Source: an endosymbiont of Escarpia spicata | GTDB taxonomy: Bacteria > Pseudomonadota > Gammaproteobacteria > Chromatiales > Chromatiaceae | Assembly: GCA_003349915.1 (NCBI GenBank) | Contig: QFXE01000005.1 | Location: 496,001 to 560,000, forward strand | Direction of reading: 5' to 3' | DNA length: 64,000 nt | In this document: positions 55,041 to 64,000 of the stretch, in pieces | Layout: the number at the start of each line of letters is the position of its first letter | How positions within the stretch are numbered: position 1 is the stretch's first letter | The notes under the pieces: generated by a model | What the model was told of the DNA's origin: nothing | Seen by the model: the letters and a program-made list of their open reading frames with translations, nothing else | Databases searched by the model: none | Translations under genes and position numbers: made by a program

Positions 55041-56462
55041 ATGACAGAAGTCCCAGGTGGCCTATCTTTTCGTCAGAGCGTCGATCACATGGTCGATCGG
55101 GCACTGCAGATCCTGGATCTGCCACCGGGGGTCGACAACGCCATCAAGAGTTGCACCTCGGTACTCCAGGTCAGCTTTCCGGTAAAGATCCGTGACCGTA
55201 TCGAGGTGTTCACCGGCTGGCGCGCAGTGCACAGCATCCATCGTCTGCCATCGAAAGGCGGCATCCGTTTTGCCGAGAACGTGGATCAGATGGAAGTGGA
55301 GGCTCTGGCAGCACTGATGACCTATAAGTGCGCCATCGTGGATGTCCCCTTCGGCGGCTCCAAAGGGGGACTGCACATCAATCCCGAAAACTATACCCGG
55401 GATGAGTTACAGATCATCACCCGCCGCTTTGCCCGGGAACTCGCCAACAAAGGTTTCCTCAATCCAGCCACCAACGTACCCGCTCCCGATGTCGGCACCG
55501 GCCAGCGGGAGATGGCCTGGATTGCAGACACCTATAAACACCTCTACCCGGAAGACATCAACTATGTGGCTTGTGTCACCGGCAAGCCGGTCGCCCACGG
55601 CGGCCTGCAGGGACGTACCGAGGCCACCGGGCGTGGTGTGCAGTTCGCCCTGAGGGAGTTTTTCAGACATAAGGAGGAGCGTAATGAGGCCGGTCTGGAT
55701 GGTGATCTGGAGGGGAAACGCATCATCGTCCAGGGCTTCGGTAATGTCGGTTACCACGCCGCCAGGCTTCTCTCCGAGGAGGATGGCGTCAAGATCATCG
55801 CCATCATCAAACACGACGGGGCACTCTTCAACCCTGACGGCATCCACATCGAGGAAGCCTTCTACCATAAATATTCCCACGGCGGCTTCCAGGGCTTTGC
55901 CGGGGCAGAGTTTCTGGAGGATGGCGCCAAGGTAATGGAGATGGAGTGCGACATACTGATCCCGGCCGCTGTCGAGGCCGTCATCACCGAAGACAACGCC
56001 CCCAATATCCAGGCGAAACTGATCGCTGAGGCCGCCAATGGTCCTATCACCTTCGAGGCTGACCGCATCCTGCGCTCCCGTGGCATCACAATCCTGCCGG
56101 ATGCCTATGTCAACGCCGGCGGCGTCGTGGTCTCCTATTTCGAGTGGATTCGGAACCTCACCCATATCCGTTTCGGCCGCCTTGAACGCCGCTACGATGA
56201 GAACCGCGGACGCCATATCCTGCAAGCACTGGAAGATACCAACGGCCGGACTATTCCGGAGTGGATCAGAAGTGAGCTGGAGAAGGGGGCCAATGAGGAG
56301 GACCTGGTGCGTTCGGGTCTGGATGACAGTATGCGTCAGGCACTACAGGAGATCATCGATATCCGCTGCCGAAAAGAGGAGATCGAGGACTACCGCACTG
56401 CGGCCTATTACATCGCGGTAAGCAAGCTGGCGCGCTCTTATCAAGATCTGGGGGTATTCTAG
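55041..56462 (+). CDS. Glutamate dehydrogenase (Glu/Leu/Phe/Val family)
   Basis: A 473-residue dehydrogenase. The substrate-binding domain shows KGGIRFAENVDQMEVEALA, the catalytic Lys in PFGGSKGGLHINP and VPAPDVGTGQREMAW; the Rossmann domain has IIVQGFGNVGYHAARLL. It interconverts glutamate with 2-oxoglutarate and ammonia; NAD or NADP use was not judged. The ATG at 55041 follows an AGGAG ribosome site. It ends before repeat copy 3. Confidence 0.93.
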   Translation: MTEVPGGLSFRQSVDHMVDRALQILDLPPGVDNAIKSCTSVLQVSFPVKIRDRIEVFTGWRAVHSIHRLPSKGGIRFAENVDQMEVEALAALMTYKCAIVDVPFGGSKGGLHINPENYTRDELQIITRRFARELANKGFLNPATNVPAPDVGTGQREMAWIADTYKHLYPEDINYVACVTGKPVAHGGLQGRTEATGRGVQFALREFFRHKEERNEAGLDGDLEGKRIIVQGFGNVGYHAARLLSEEDGVKIIAIIKHDGALFNPDGIHIEEAFYHKYSHGGFQGFAGAEFLEDGAKVMEMECDILIPAAVEAVITEDNAPNIQAKLIAEAANGPITFEADRILRSRGITILPDAYVNAGGVVVSYFEWIRNLTHIRFGRLERRYDENRGRHILQALEDTNGRTIPEWIRSELEKGANEEDLVRSGLDDSMRQALQEIIDIRCRKEEIEDYRTAAYYIAVSKLARSYQDLGVF

Positions 56463-56500
56463 CGCGCTATCAATTTAATAATTGCGGATTCAGCCAGGAT

Positions 56501-56577
56501 GCAGGGTGCGCTGTGCGCACCATTATTAGCGTACAACCGTGATTTCGGCTTGTTTTGGTGCGCATGGCGCACCCTAC
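56501..56577. repeat. Dispersed palindromic repeat GTAGGG/CCCTAC, copy 3
   Basis: A 77-base copy that opens GCAGGGTGCGCTGTGCGCAC and closes GTGCGCATGGCGCACCCTAC. Centre and right flank match copy 1 (9012-9089) closely, including ATCCTAATT outside the right end; one base of the left terminal motif differs. It lies between convergent glutamate dehydrogenase and der. Confidence 0.8.
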
Positions 56578-56638
56578 AAATCCTAATTGGACTAATTAGC
56601 CGTAGACCCGATAAAGCTTGTGAAGCGACCCCTAACCG

Positions 56639-58036
56639 CTATTTTTTCCGGTCCTGGCGTTTGACATGTCTCTTCAGTCGCTGGCGCTTCTGTATCTGTC
56701 GATTGGTCAGCTTGTTCTTCTTGCCCTCATAGGGGTTTTCGCCTGAGCGGAACTCGATGCGAATCGGCGTCCCGATCAACTTCATCGCTTCGCGAAAACG
56801 GCCCACCAGGTAGCGTTTGTAGGGATTCGGCACATGCTGAGTCTGATTGCCGTGAATCACAATAATCGGCGGATTCTTTCCACCCTGATGCGCGTAACGC
56901 ATCTTGATACGCCGACCATGCACAGATGGCGGTTGATGCTCCTGCACCAGCAGCTCCAGCAATCGGGTCAGTTCGGGCGTCGCCATGTCACGCATGGCAT
57001 TTTCATAGGCCTGATCCACCAGTTGATAGAGGTCACCCACACCTGAACCGTGCAGGGCGGAGACGAAATGCAGCCGCGCAAAACTGAGAAACGGCAGTTT
57101 TCGGCCAATCTCCTCTTTCATCTGCACACGCTGATCGGGTGTGAGACCGTCCCATTTGTTCACCACCAGTACCAGTGCGCGGCCGCTCTCCAGCACGTGA
57201 CCCGCCAGAGTGGCATCCTGCTCTCCCACACCCTGATGGGCATCGAGTACCATCAGCACCACATTGGCCTGCTCGATGGCCTGCAGTGTTTTGACGATAC
57301 TGAATTTTTCGATTGCTTCGTGGATGCGCGCACGCCGTCGCACACCCGCCGTATCGATGAGCGTATAGGGACGTTCGTCGTGAATAAAAGGGATAAAGAT
57401 ACTGTCCCGGGTGGTGCCCGGCTGGTCGAAGGCTACCACCCGCTCCTCTCCGAGCAAGCGATTGACCAGCGTCGATTTACCCACATTGGGGCGTCCAACC
57501 ACCGCGATCTGCGTCCCCTTGTTCTCCTCGTCCGGCGTCTCCACCGGTGGCAGGGTATCGAGTACCTGGTTGATCAGGGTATTCACACCCTGGCCGTGAA
57601 CTGCGGCAATCGCTGAGGGTTCACCCAGCCCCAGGGAGAAGAAGTCGGCAGCAGCCATCTCCACCTCCAAACCCTCACTCTTATTCACCACCGGGGTAAT
57701 CGGCGTGCCGGTGCGGCGCAGCTCAGCGGCAATCATCTCGTCACCACCGGTACAGCCCTCTCTGGCATCCAGCAGAAAGAGGATATGGTCCGCCTCGCCA
57801 ATGGCCTGGCGCACCTGCTGCTCCATCAGGAACTCAACACCCCCTTCATCACCACTGATGCCGCCGGTATCGACGATCACATAGGGGCTGTCACCCATCT
57901 TTCCGGTGCCATATTTACGATCACGGGTAAGGCCGGGCTGATCTGCCACCAAGGCGTCCCGACTGCGGGTGAGGCGATTGAAAAGCGTGGACTTGCCCAC
58001 ATTGGGGCGACCGACAAGTGCAATGACAGGAAGCAT
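56639..58036 (-). CDS. der: Ribosome-associated GTPase Der
   Basis: A 465-residue protein with two tandem GTPase domains, each with its P-loop ([14 protein letters not shown] and [14 protein letters not shown]), DTGG/DTAG switch and NK-D motif (VNKSEG and VNKWDG), and a C-terminal KH-like domain. Der (EngA) is essential for 50S subunit assembly. It follows bamB by nine bases, as in many gammaproteobacteria. The C-terminus is very basic. Confidence 0.97.
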   Translation of the reverse strand: MLPVIALVGRPNVGKSTLFNRLTRSRDALVADQPGLTRDRKYGTGKMGDSPYVIVDTGGISGDEGGVEFLMEQQVRQAIGEADHILFLLDAREGCTGGDEMIAAELRRTGTPITPVVNKSEGLEVEMAAADFFSLGLGEPSAIAAVHGQGVNTLINQVLDTLPPVETPDEENKGTQIAVVGRPNVGKSTLVNRLLGEERVVAFDQPGTTRDSIFIPFIHDERPYTLIDTAGVRRRARIHEAIEKFSIVKTLQAIEQANVVLMVLDAHQGVGEQDATLAGHVLESGRALVLVVNKWDGLTPDQRVQMKEEIGRKLPFLSFARLHFVSALHGSGVGDLYQLVDQAYENAMRDMATPELTRLLELLVQEHQPPSVHGRRIKMRYAHQGGKNPPIIVIHGNQTQHVPNPYKRYLVGRFREAMKLIGTPIRIEFRSGENPYEGKKNKLTNRQIQKRQRLKRHVKRQDRKK

Positions 58037-58045
58037 GGCTTCGAC

Positions 58046-59209
58046 TCAGGGGGCTTCCGTTTCGGGCAAACGCATGCGCAATGCAGTCAGCTTTCCACTG
58101 TCGTCAAAGACATAGACGATACCGTCCACCACCTGGGGCTTGGCGCGAATACCCTCACTGCCCACACGAATGCGCGCAACCATGCGGCCATCCTCCTGGG
58201 AGAACCAGTGCAGATAACCGTCGTAATCTCCCACTACCAGATAGTTTCCAATAATCGCGGGGGCCGACAACTTTCTTGCGTGAAGTGCCTTCTGTTGCCA
58301 CAGGGTCGCACCGTTGCCCGCTTCGAGAGCCCAGATAGAGTCTTCGTCGTCAGTGACATAGAGCTGTCTCCAATCCGCATCCAGACCAGTGTGCACCGAG
58401 ATATCCCGCCTCCATAGCACCACGCCGCTGCTTTCGGAAACCGCTGCAACCTGCCCCTGAAAACTGGCAGCGTAGACGACGCCCTCCACCACCACCGGAT
58501 CTGAGTCGATATCCACTATCCGTTCCAGTTCGGTCCGCCCGTGCGCGGTGGCAACCGTTGCTTCCCAATTGGCAGTGCCGCTATCCAGAGAGAGTCCGGC
58601 AAGCTTGCCATTGGAAAAGCCGATGAACACCTGATCTTCATTGATGATTGGAGAGCTGTTGCCACGCAGGGTGAGAACAGGTTCCGAATGGTCAAAGGTC
58701 CAACGGTTGGCACCTGTATCAGCCGACAGTCCGGCCGCCCGCCCATCGACGGTGCGTACCACCACAACCCCCCGGGATGCAGCAGGAACCGAGAGTACCT
58801 CGCTACTGACCCGGCGACGCCACTTCTCACTGCCATCCGCTGCGTTCAGCGCCACCAGTTCAGCCTCGGCAGTGCCCAGTAACACCAGACCATTGCCCGC
58901 ACCCGGACCACCGCTCACCGGCAGCTTGGTCTCCACATCCCACAGTCGTTTGCCATTGAGACGGTCAACCGCCACCACCCGGCCTTTCGGGTCTGCGATA
59001 AAGAGGTGTTCATCAGCAACTGCAGGGGCGATCGCGAGAAACTTACCGTCGGTGCCGTCCACATTGAGCTGCCATAGCGTTTCAAGTTCCAGCGCCTCAG
59101 TAAAATCCACAAGTTCCGCCGGTGGATCAGCATTATCCTTGGCGGAAAAGAGACTGCTACAGCCAGACAGCAGCGAGAGCAGAAAGAACCAGAACCAGAC
59201 GCGCTTCAT
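58046..59209 (-). CDS. bamB: Outer membrane assembly lipoprotein BamB
   Basis: A 387-residue lipoprotein. The signal sequence MKRVWFWFFLLSLLSGCSS has a lipobox with Cys17, and eight PQQ-like beta-propeller blades follow (LNGKRLWDVETKLPVSGGPG, DGSEKWRRRV and similar). BamB is a scaffold of the BAM complex that inserts outer membrane proteins. The ATG at 59207-59209 was chosen to place the lipoprotein signal at the N-terminus. It lies between yfgM and der. Confidence 0.95.
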   Translation of the reverse strand: MKRVWFWFFLLSLLSGCSSLFSAKDNADPPAELVDFTEALELETLWQLNVDGTDGKFLAIAPAVADEHLFIADPKGRVVAVDRLNGKRLWDVETKLPVSGGPGAGNGLVLLGTAEAELVALNAADGSEKWRRRVSSEVLSVPAASRGVVVVRTVDGRAAGLSADTGANRWTFDHSEPVLTLRGNSSPIINEDQVFIGFSNGKLAGLSLDSGTANWEATVATAHGRTELERIVDIDSDPVVVEGVVYAASFQGQVAAVSESSGVVLWRRDISVHTGLDADWRQLYVTDDEDSIWALEAGNGATLWQQKALHARKLSAPAIIGNYLVVGDYDGYLHWFSQEDGRMVARIRVGSEGIRAKPQVVDGIVYVFDDSGKLTALRMRLPETEAP

Positions 59210-59216
59210 AACGACC

Positions 59217-59843
59217 TCAGGGTGTTTCCACTGCCAGATCGTCAAGTTTCATCTGCACCAGCGCTGTGTTACCCACCCCATTGGCAAGGGCAAGGCTATA
59301 GGCGTCACGGGCGCTTTTATTATCTTGACGGGCCAGGGCAATGTCACCCCGTAGTACGGCAAATTCACCCGCATGGGATCCGCTATCGACCTTCGCCTGG
59401 GCAGCAGCGCCATCCAGATCGCCCTCACTCAACAGAATGCGCGCCAGCCGTAACTGTGCGATCTGTTTCAGGCCAGATTCTGAAGCTTTGTCTATAGCCC
59501 ATTCCAACTGTGAGCGGGCTGCTGGGGAGTCCCCTGCATCGAGCTTGATGCGCGCCTGTGCCAACGCTGCGAAAACCGCATAGTTCGATGATTCGTACTC
59601 CAGGCGCAATAGCTCCGCCTGCTTGCTGGCAGAATCGCTGTCGCCACTTTCTACAGCTGTGATCATCTGGTTGAAAGCGACTGAGGCGTCTCCACCAACC
59701 CGCTCTTTGTATTCTCCCCAGGACTGCCAGCCAAATACGGCACCCAATCCGATCACCACGCCGGCGACTACGGATTTACCATTCTCCTGCCACCACTTTT
59801 TTAACGCTTCGACCTGCTCTTCTTCAGTCTGGTAAACGCTCAT
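59217..59843 (-). CDS. yfgM: YfgM, SecYEG-associated TPR protein
   Basis: A 208-residue membrane-anchored protein: the cytosolic YQTEEEQVEALKKWWQENGK, a transmembrane helix at about 23-40 and a periplasmic TPR-like domain. YfgM works with PpiD at the Sec translocon as a chaperone for exported proteins. It has its usual position between hisS and bamB; seven bases separate it from bamB. Confidence 0.94.
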   Translation of the reverse strand: MSVYQTEEEQVEALKKWWQENGKSVVAGVVIGLGAVFGWQSWGEYKERVGGDASVAFNQMITAVESGDSDSASKQAELLRLEYESSNYAVFAALAQARIKLDAGDSPAARSQLEWAIDKASESGLKQIAQLRLARILLSEGDLDGAAAQAKVDSGSHAGEFAVLRGDIALARQDNKSARDAYSLALANGVGNTALVQMKLDDLAVETP

Positions 59844-59887
59844 CCGGTTTCCTTTGTTCAGTCAAAAATAATCACCAACCGGTGATT

Positions 59888-61159
59888 TTACGCTGTCAGA
59901 CCGGCAATAATGCCCGCCAGTTCACTCAATTTCACCTGCTGCTGTTCGCCTTCGCCACGCAGCGGCTTAATACCCACCTCTCCATTGGCCAGTTCATCGT
60001 CCCCAAAGATCAGGGCGTAACGGGCATTGCTCTTGTCCGCCTTCTTGAACTGGCTCTTAAAACCACCGCCACCACAGTTCACAATCAACCTCAGATCCGG
60101 CAGCTCATCCCGCAGGCGCTCAGCCAACTGCACACCTTCACGCTGCGCGGTTTCACCCATCATCACCAGATAGAGGTCCACAGACGGCAGACGCTTGGCC
60201 GTCTCGCCCTCTTCCAGCAGGGCAATCAACCGCTCCAGGCCCATGGCGAAACCTACCGCCGGTGTGGGGCGACCCCCCAGCTGTTTAACCAGCCCATCAT
60301 AGCGTCCGCCGGCACAAACCGTACCTTGGGCACCGAGCCGTGTGGTGACCCACTCAAACACTGTGCGGGCGTAGTAATCAAGCCCTCGCACCAGACGCGG
60401 ATTGATGACATAGGCCACCCCCGCAGCATCCAGACCGGCGCAAAGGGTTTCAAAGTGAGCGCGCGAAGCGTCACCAAGATGGTCCATCAGGGTCGGCGCA
60501 TCGCTCACCACTGCAGCCATATCCGGGTTCTTGGTATCCAGAATCCGCAGCGGATTGCTCTCAAGACGTCGCCGGCTGTCCGCGTCCAGTTCGTCGATAC
60601 GACTACGAAAATAGTCTACCAGCAGAACCTTGTAGGCAGTTCGCTCTTCCGCAGTGCCCAGGGTATTGAGCTGCAGTTCCAGTCCATCCAGGCCCAACTC
60701 ACGCCAGATGCGATGGGTAATGAGTATCTGTTCCAGATCGACATCGGGCCCTTCGAGACCAAAGCTCTCCACCCCGATCTGATGAAACTGCCGATAGCGT
60801 CCCTTCTGGGGCCGCTCATGTCGAAACATGGGACCACGATACCAGAGGCGCTGCACCTGGTTGAACAGCAGGCCATGTTCCAGACCGGCGCGTACGCAGC
60901 CAGCAGTGCCTTCCGGACGCAGGGTCAGGCTATCCCCGTTGCGGTCATCGAAGGTATACATCTCCTTCTCGACGATGTCAGTCACCTCGCCGATAGAGCG
61001 CTTGAAGAGCTCGGTCAACTCCACGATGGGCATGCGTATCTCGCCGTACCCATAGCGGCTTAGGACCGAACGCACGGTATCTTCGAGAAACTGCCACAGA
61101 GGTGTCTGCTCAGGCAGGATATCTTTCATCCCACGGATTGCCTGGATGTTTTTTGCCAT
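59888..61159 (-). CDS. hisS: Histidyl-tRNA synthetase
   Basis: A 423-residue class II synthetase. It starts [18 protein letters not shown] and shows motif 2 ([21 protein letters not shown]), the histidine-specific [15 protein letters not shown] and motif 3 (GFAMGLERL), followed by the anticodon-binding domain. It charges tRNA(His). The gene lies 44 bases before yfgM. rodZ follows upstream directly, without the ispG gene often found between them. Confidence 0.97.
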   Translation of the reverse strand: MAKNIQAIRGMKDILPEQTPLWQFLEDTVRSVLSRYGYGEIRMPIVELTELFKRSIGEVTDIVEKEMYTFDDRNGDSLTLRPEGTAGCVRAGLEHGLLFNQVQRLWYRGPMFRHERPQKGRYRQFHQIGVESFGLEGPDVDLEQILITHRIWRELGLDGLELQLNTLGTAEERTAYKVLLVDYFRSRIDELDADSRRRLESNPLRILDTKNPDMAAVVSDAPTLMDHLGDASRAHFETLCAGLDAAGVAYVINPRLVRGLDYYARTVFEWVTTRLGAQGTVCAGGRYDGLVKQLGGRPTPAVGFAMGLERLIALLEEGETAKRLPSVDLYLVMMGETAQREGVQLAERLRDELPDLRLIVNCGGGGFKSQFKKADKSNARYALIFGDDELANGEVGIKPLRGEGEQQQVKLSELAGIIAGLTA

Positions 61160-61264
61160 CGGCTGGAACTACTGGTAATCGTTTAAGTGGAACGGTTAAA
61201 ACCGCGTAGATTAACACGGATGAAGCAGACTGGCACAGTGCCGGTGGAAATCACATAACCCAAA

Positions 61265-62293
61265 CTACAAATTTGACGGATCGAAACTGAAGCGGGCCAC
61301 ATTCGCCCGGGCATGGCGCTTAAGGTCATATGCGACCCCATCAACGGTTATGCTTACACCCGATGCATTGCCCAGCACTACCGTATAGGGGGCGGGACCT
61401 TTATCAAGCAAACGCGTGGTACCCGCAGCAATCTCACCAAAAATTCGCGCCTTGCCGTTGGCGTCACGCACTTCTGCCCAACATCGCTCAGAAAACTCGA
61501 ACACAACCTTTGGGGCGGCGGGTGCTGGTGCCGGGGTTTCCACGGGCACTGGAGGCGGTTCGTCAACGCTCGCAACGGCATCCGCTTCGCTCTCCTCCAA
61601 CTGAATAGCCATGGATTCCTGCGCCGACTCCTGGTCTGCGACCACCACGCCCTCTGCCTCGGCCACTTCAGCTTCACTCGGCATCTCCCCTTCCAAAGAA
61701 TCTGCAACAACCGCTTGAGATTCAACTGGCGCCTCGTCTTCCTGCGCGGGGGGTGGGCTAAGCGTTAACACGCCAGTATCATTCTGCATTTCCGGCAATG
61801 GCTCGATGACAGGGGCCACCTCTGCAGGTGTACCAACGGGATCATCACCCAACCTCAGATCAAGCTGGCCCTGCCACCAAATACCCAGCAGCACCAACAG
61901 AGAGATCACAATAAGCCAAGTCATCATGCGCACGGCACCATGACTGCTACGCACCTCTTTCCCCACTGTCGCCACCTTCACGTTGGGAAAACCATGACTC
62001 TGCTGAGCGGGTGATAGTGCCTGAAAAGCTGCCAGTATCTCCCCCTCGGGCAGCTGTAGTAAACGCGCATAGTTGCGCAAGTATCCCTGAACAAAAACCG
62101 CACCGGGCAGGACATCGAAATCATCCCATTCCAACGACTCGATCATTGTCTCACTGAGGTGGAGCTGGGCGGCAACCTTCGCCTGATCCAGACCCAAGGA
62201 CTGACGCGCTTTGCGCAGTCGCGCCCCAGGGCTTTCAATGGATTCTACCGTCGCTTCCGACTCACTTTCACTATTATTGGTAAGCACACTCAT
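61265..62293 (-). CDS. rodZ: Cytoskeletal/cell-shape protein RodZ
   Basis: A 342-residue protein with an N-terminal helix-turn-helix of the RodZ type (GARLRKARQSLGLDQAKVAA to YLRNYARLLQLPE), a transmembrane helix near 125-142 (MMTWLIVISLLVLLGIWW), a long acidic periplasmic linker rich in Glu, Ala and Pro, and the C-terminal DUF4115 beta domain. RodZ links MreB to the wall synthesis machine. Its start overlaps the stop of pilW by one base. Confidence 0.93.
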   Translation of the reverse strand: MSVLTNNSESESEATVESIESPGARLRKARQSLGLDQAKVAAQLHLSETMIESLEWDDFDVLPGAVFVQGYLRNYARLLQLPEGEILAAFQALSPAQQSHGFPNVKVATVGKEVRSSHGAVRMMTWLIVISLLVLLGIWWQGQLDLRLGDDPVGTPAEVAPVIEPLPEMQNDTGVLTLSPPPAQEDEAPVESQAVVADSLEGEMPSEAEVAEAEGVVVADQESAQESMAIQLEESEADAVASVDEPPPVPVETPAPAPAAPKVVFEFSERCWAEVRDANGKARIFGEIAAGTTRLLDKGPAPYTVVLGNASGVSITVDGVAYDLKRHARANVARFSFDPSNL

Positions 62294-63081
62294 TATCGTT
62301 CTATTTTATTGAGGAGCTGAACCTCAGGGGCGTCCGGAAACCTGTCCCTGAGCAGCTTTTTATATGCGGCGGCCTGCTCCCGGCCACCCAATGCATGCTC
62401 GATCCGCACCCCTAGCCACAATGATCCTGCAGTTGGCTGAGCCGCTGAATTGTAACGTTCCAGATAACCCCGTGCCGGCAGATAGTTCCCCTGCTCCAAG
62501 CTGGTTTCCGCCATTTGGTAGAGCGCCAGCGGATAGTCTTTATTGCTGGAGAGCGCCCGCCGATAATAGGATTCTGCCAGGGTCTTGTCGTCAGCCCGTT
62601 CGGCACAGAGCCCTGCATTTGTCAGTGCGACCCATGGAGTGGGATAGAGCGGATTACTCACCGCGCGTTCAAACTCATCCTTCGCTTCTTGATAGCGTTT
62701 CTGTTTGCAAAAGAAGCTGCCGCGGGCATTATGGATATAAGGATTTTTCGGCTGCAGTTTTACAGCCTCACTGTAGTGCGTTTCAGCCAATTGCGTCTCG
62801 CCCAAACGTTCGTAGAAAATGGCGATTACATTGTGGATCTCGGCATTGTCAGGATCGACAACAAGCCCCTTCTTCAGCTTCTTCAGAGCAATCGCCGGTT
62901 GGCCATCCTGCATATAAGCAATGCCCATCTGTAAATATATATCGGCCGGGCTCTCCTGCGTGCTCCTTCCCAGATCTCCAATATTATCCTGTTCCTGCCG
63001 AGTCTCCTGACCGGCGCAGGCACTCATCAACAACACGACTGACAACACGCTAAAAAGAGGCAGCCCACTTATGCCTTTCAT
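62293..63081 (-). CDS. pilW: Type IV pilus biogenesis lipoprotein PilW/PilF
   Basis: A 262-residue lipoprotein: signal [18 protein letters not shown] with lipobox Cys22, then about six TPR repeats ([46 protein letters not shown]). It is the pilotin that brings PilQ to the outer membrane. The first codon overlaps the rlmN stop (ATGA), so the rlmN-pilW-rodZ run is translationally coupled. No other pil gene is in the window. Confidence 0.93.
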   Translation of the reverse strand: MKGISGLPLFSVLSVVLLMSACAGQETRQEQDNIGDLGRSTQESPADIYLQMGIAYMQDGQPAIALKKLKKGLVVDPDNAEIHNVIAIFYERLGETQLAETHYSEAVKLQPKNPYIHNARGSFFCKQKRYQEAKDEFERAVSNPLYPTPWVALTNAGLCAERADDKTLAESYYRRALSSNKDYPLALYQMAETSLEQGNYLPARGYLERYNSAAQPTAGSLWLGVRIEHALGGREQAAAYKKLLRDRFPDAPEVQLLNKIER

Positions 63082-64000
63082 GAAGGATTTACCTGCAAAG
63101 GCTGTGATTGCCTGCGTTTGAGATCTCGGCGGCTACGATCCCGCACCTTACCCACCAATTGGCCGCAGGCGGCATCGATGTCGTCACCACGGGTCTTGCG
63201 GGTCATTGCGATAATACCCGAGCGTTTCAGCCGCTGGCGAAAGGCTTCGACACGTTCCGGCGGTGAGGTCTTATAGTCGCTGCCGGGGAACGGGTTGAAC
63301 GGAATCAGGTTGACCTTGGAGGGTGTCCCCTCAAGCAGGCGAATCAGCCCCTTGGCGTGTTTGATGCTGTCATTGATCCCATCAAGCATCACATATTCCC
63401 AGGTTACCTTGCGCCGCTTATCACCTTCTATGAAATCACGGCAGGCGGGAATCAGTTCTTCAAGGGGATATTTCCGGTTGATCGGCACCAATTCATCACG
63501 TAGCGCATTATCCGGCGCGTGCAGGGAGACGGCGAGGCTGACATCACTCACCTCCTTCAACTTCCTAAGGGCAGGCACAATCCCGGAGGTACTGATGGTC
63601 ACGCGGTATTTGGAGAGCATGTAGGCCAGATCGTCCTGCATGATGTCCATCGCGGTCACCACAGGGTCGAAGTTGGCCAGTGGCTCACCCATGCCCATCA
63701 TCACCACGTTGGTGGGGGAGTGACCCAGTTCCCGGGCCGCCACCCAGACCTGACCGATGATCTCCGCCACGCTCAGGTTGCGGTTGAACCCCTGCTGGGC
63801 GGTGGAGCAGAAGGAGCAGTCCAGAGCACAACCCACCTGCGAGGAGACACAGATGGTACTGCGCCCATCATCCGGGATATAAACGGTCTCGATGCGCTGG
63901 CCATCCTCAAGTTCCAATACCCACTTGCGGGTGCCGTCCCAGGATGGCTGTTCGAAAACCAGTTCGGGCAGACGCACCTCGGCCACGGCTTCCAGCTGTT
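63078..64000 (-). CDS. rlmN: 23S rRNA/tRNA A2503/A37 methyltransferase RlmN, partial
   Basis: About 307 residues up to the window edge; the frame stays open at 64000, so the N-terminus is outside. This radical SAM enzyme shows the cluster motif [14 protein letters not shown], the [12 protein letters not shown] motif, VSLHAPDN and the C-terminal [17 protein letters not shown] with the methylated-cysteine region. It methylates C2 of A2503 in 23S rRNA and A37 in some tRNAs. It is the first gene of the run down to der. Confidence 0.96.
   Translation of the reverse strand, partial: QLEAVAEVRLPELVFEQPSWDGTRKWVLELEDGQRIETVYIPDDGRSTICVSSQVGCALDCSFCSTAQQGFNRNLSVAEIIGQVWVAARELGHSPTNVVMMGMGEPLANFDPVVTAMDIMQDDLAYMLSKYRVTISTSGIVPALRKLKEVSDVSLAVSLHAPDNALRDELVPINRKYPLEELIPACRDFIEGDKRRKVTWEYVMLDGINDSIKHAKGLIRLLEGTPSKVNLIPFNPFPGSDYKTSPPERVEAFRQRLKRSGIIAMTRKTRGDDIDAACGQLVGKVRDRSRRDLKRRQSQPLQVNPS

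Overview
The window looks like one contig of a gammaproteobacterial chromosome. The gene orders iscRSUA-hscBA-fdx-iscX next to cysE-trmJ-suhB, tgt-yajC-secDF with queA nearby, and rlmN-pilW-rodZ-hisS-yfgM-bamB-der are classic for that class. A CbbY-type phosphatase, a glycolate oxidase subunit, a TauE/SafE exporter, CysZ, a PEP-CTERM protein behind a sigma-54-type promoter and several periplasmic thiol proteins fit a Chromatiales-like, possibly sulfur-oxidising autotroph. That lifestyle is inferred from the gene mix, not shown. No phage, complete insertion sequence, rRNA or CRISPR array was seen.

Layout. 1-2062: tail of an RND transporter and a CPA2 antiporter. 2234-8864 (minus): Fe-S cluster assembly genes with an IscR-type operator ahead of iscR, then cysE. 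9128-10739: trmJ and suhB, divergent. 11266-17052 (minus): secF, secD, yajC, tgt and queA, with a candidate small RNA between tgt and queA. 17349-19710: a GGDEF-EAL protein behind a structured leader, then tRNA-Leu(CAA). 19928-27668: mixed genes including an SLAC1-type channel, nfo, cysZ, an aminotransferase, a cbbY-like gene, dksA-gluQ and a Rap1a/Tai-like secreted protein. 27806-31948 (minus): PEP-CTERM protein, darP, recJ. 32128-42703: orphan batD, a SET-domain protein, dsbA, a GST, a frameshifted FimW-like protein, a thioesterase-like/Sel1 pair, glcF and slt.

42818-45905 is a visibly AT-rich accessory block: a GNAT-like protein, an NAD-synthase-like amidotransferase and an acyl-AMP ligase without its N-terminus. 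It abuts a class III cyclase-like gene that may itself be cut at its C-terminus, so the junction near 45905 looks like a recombination or deletion scar. 48250-56462 holds rsd, a secreted protein, a TauE exporter, a frameshifted NDUFA9-like gene, two periplasmic thioredoxin-fold proteins, a MidA-type methyltransferase, a pteridine reductase and glutamate dehydrogenase. 56639-64000 (minus) is der-bamB-yfgM-hisS-rodZ-pilW-rlmN, without the ispG often found between rodZ and hisS.

The most interesting signals lie outside the standard genes: an intrinsic terminator five bases ahead of hscB that splits the isc operon; a three-hairpin candidate sRNA with a CUCCUUU loop between tgt and queA; a structured leader before the GGDEF-EAL gene; the truncation junction near 45905; two single-base frameshifts (37878-37884 and about 50972); and a dispersed palindromic repeat bounded by GTAGGG and CCCTAC.
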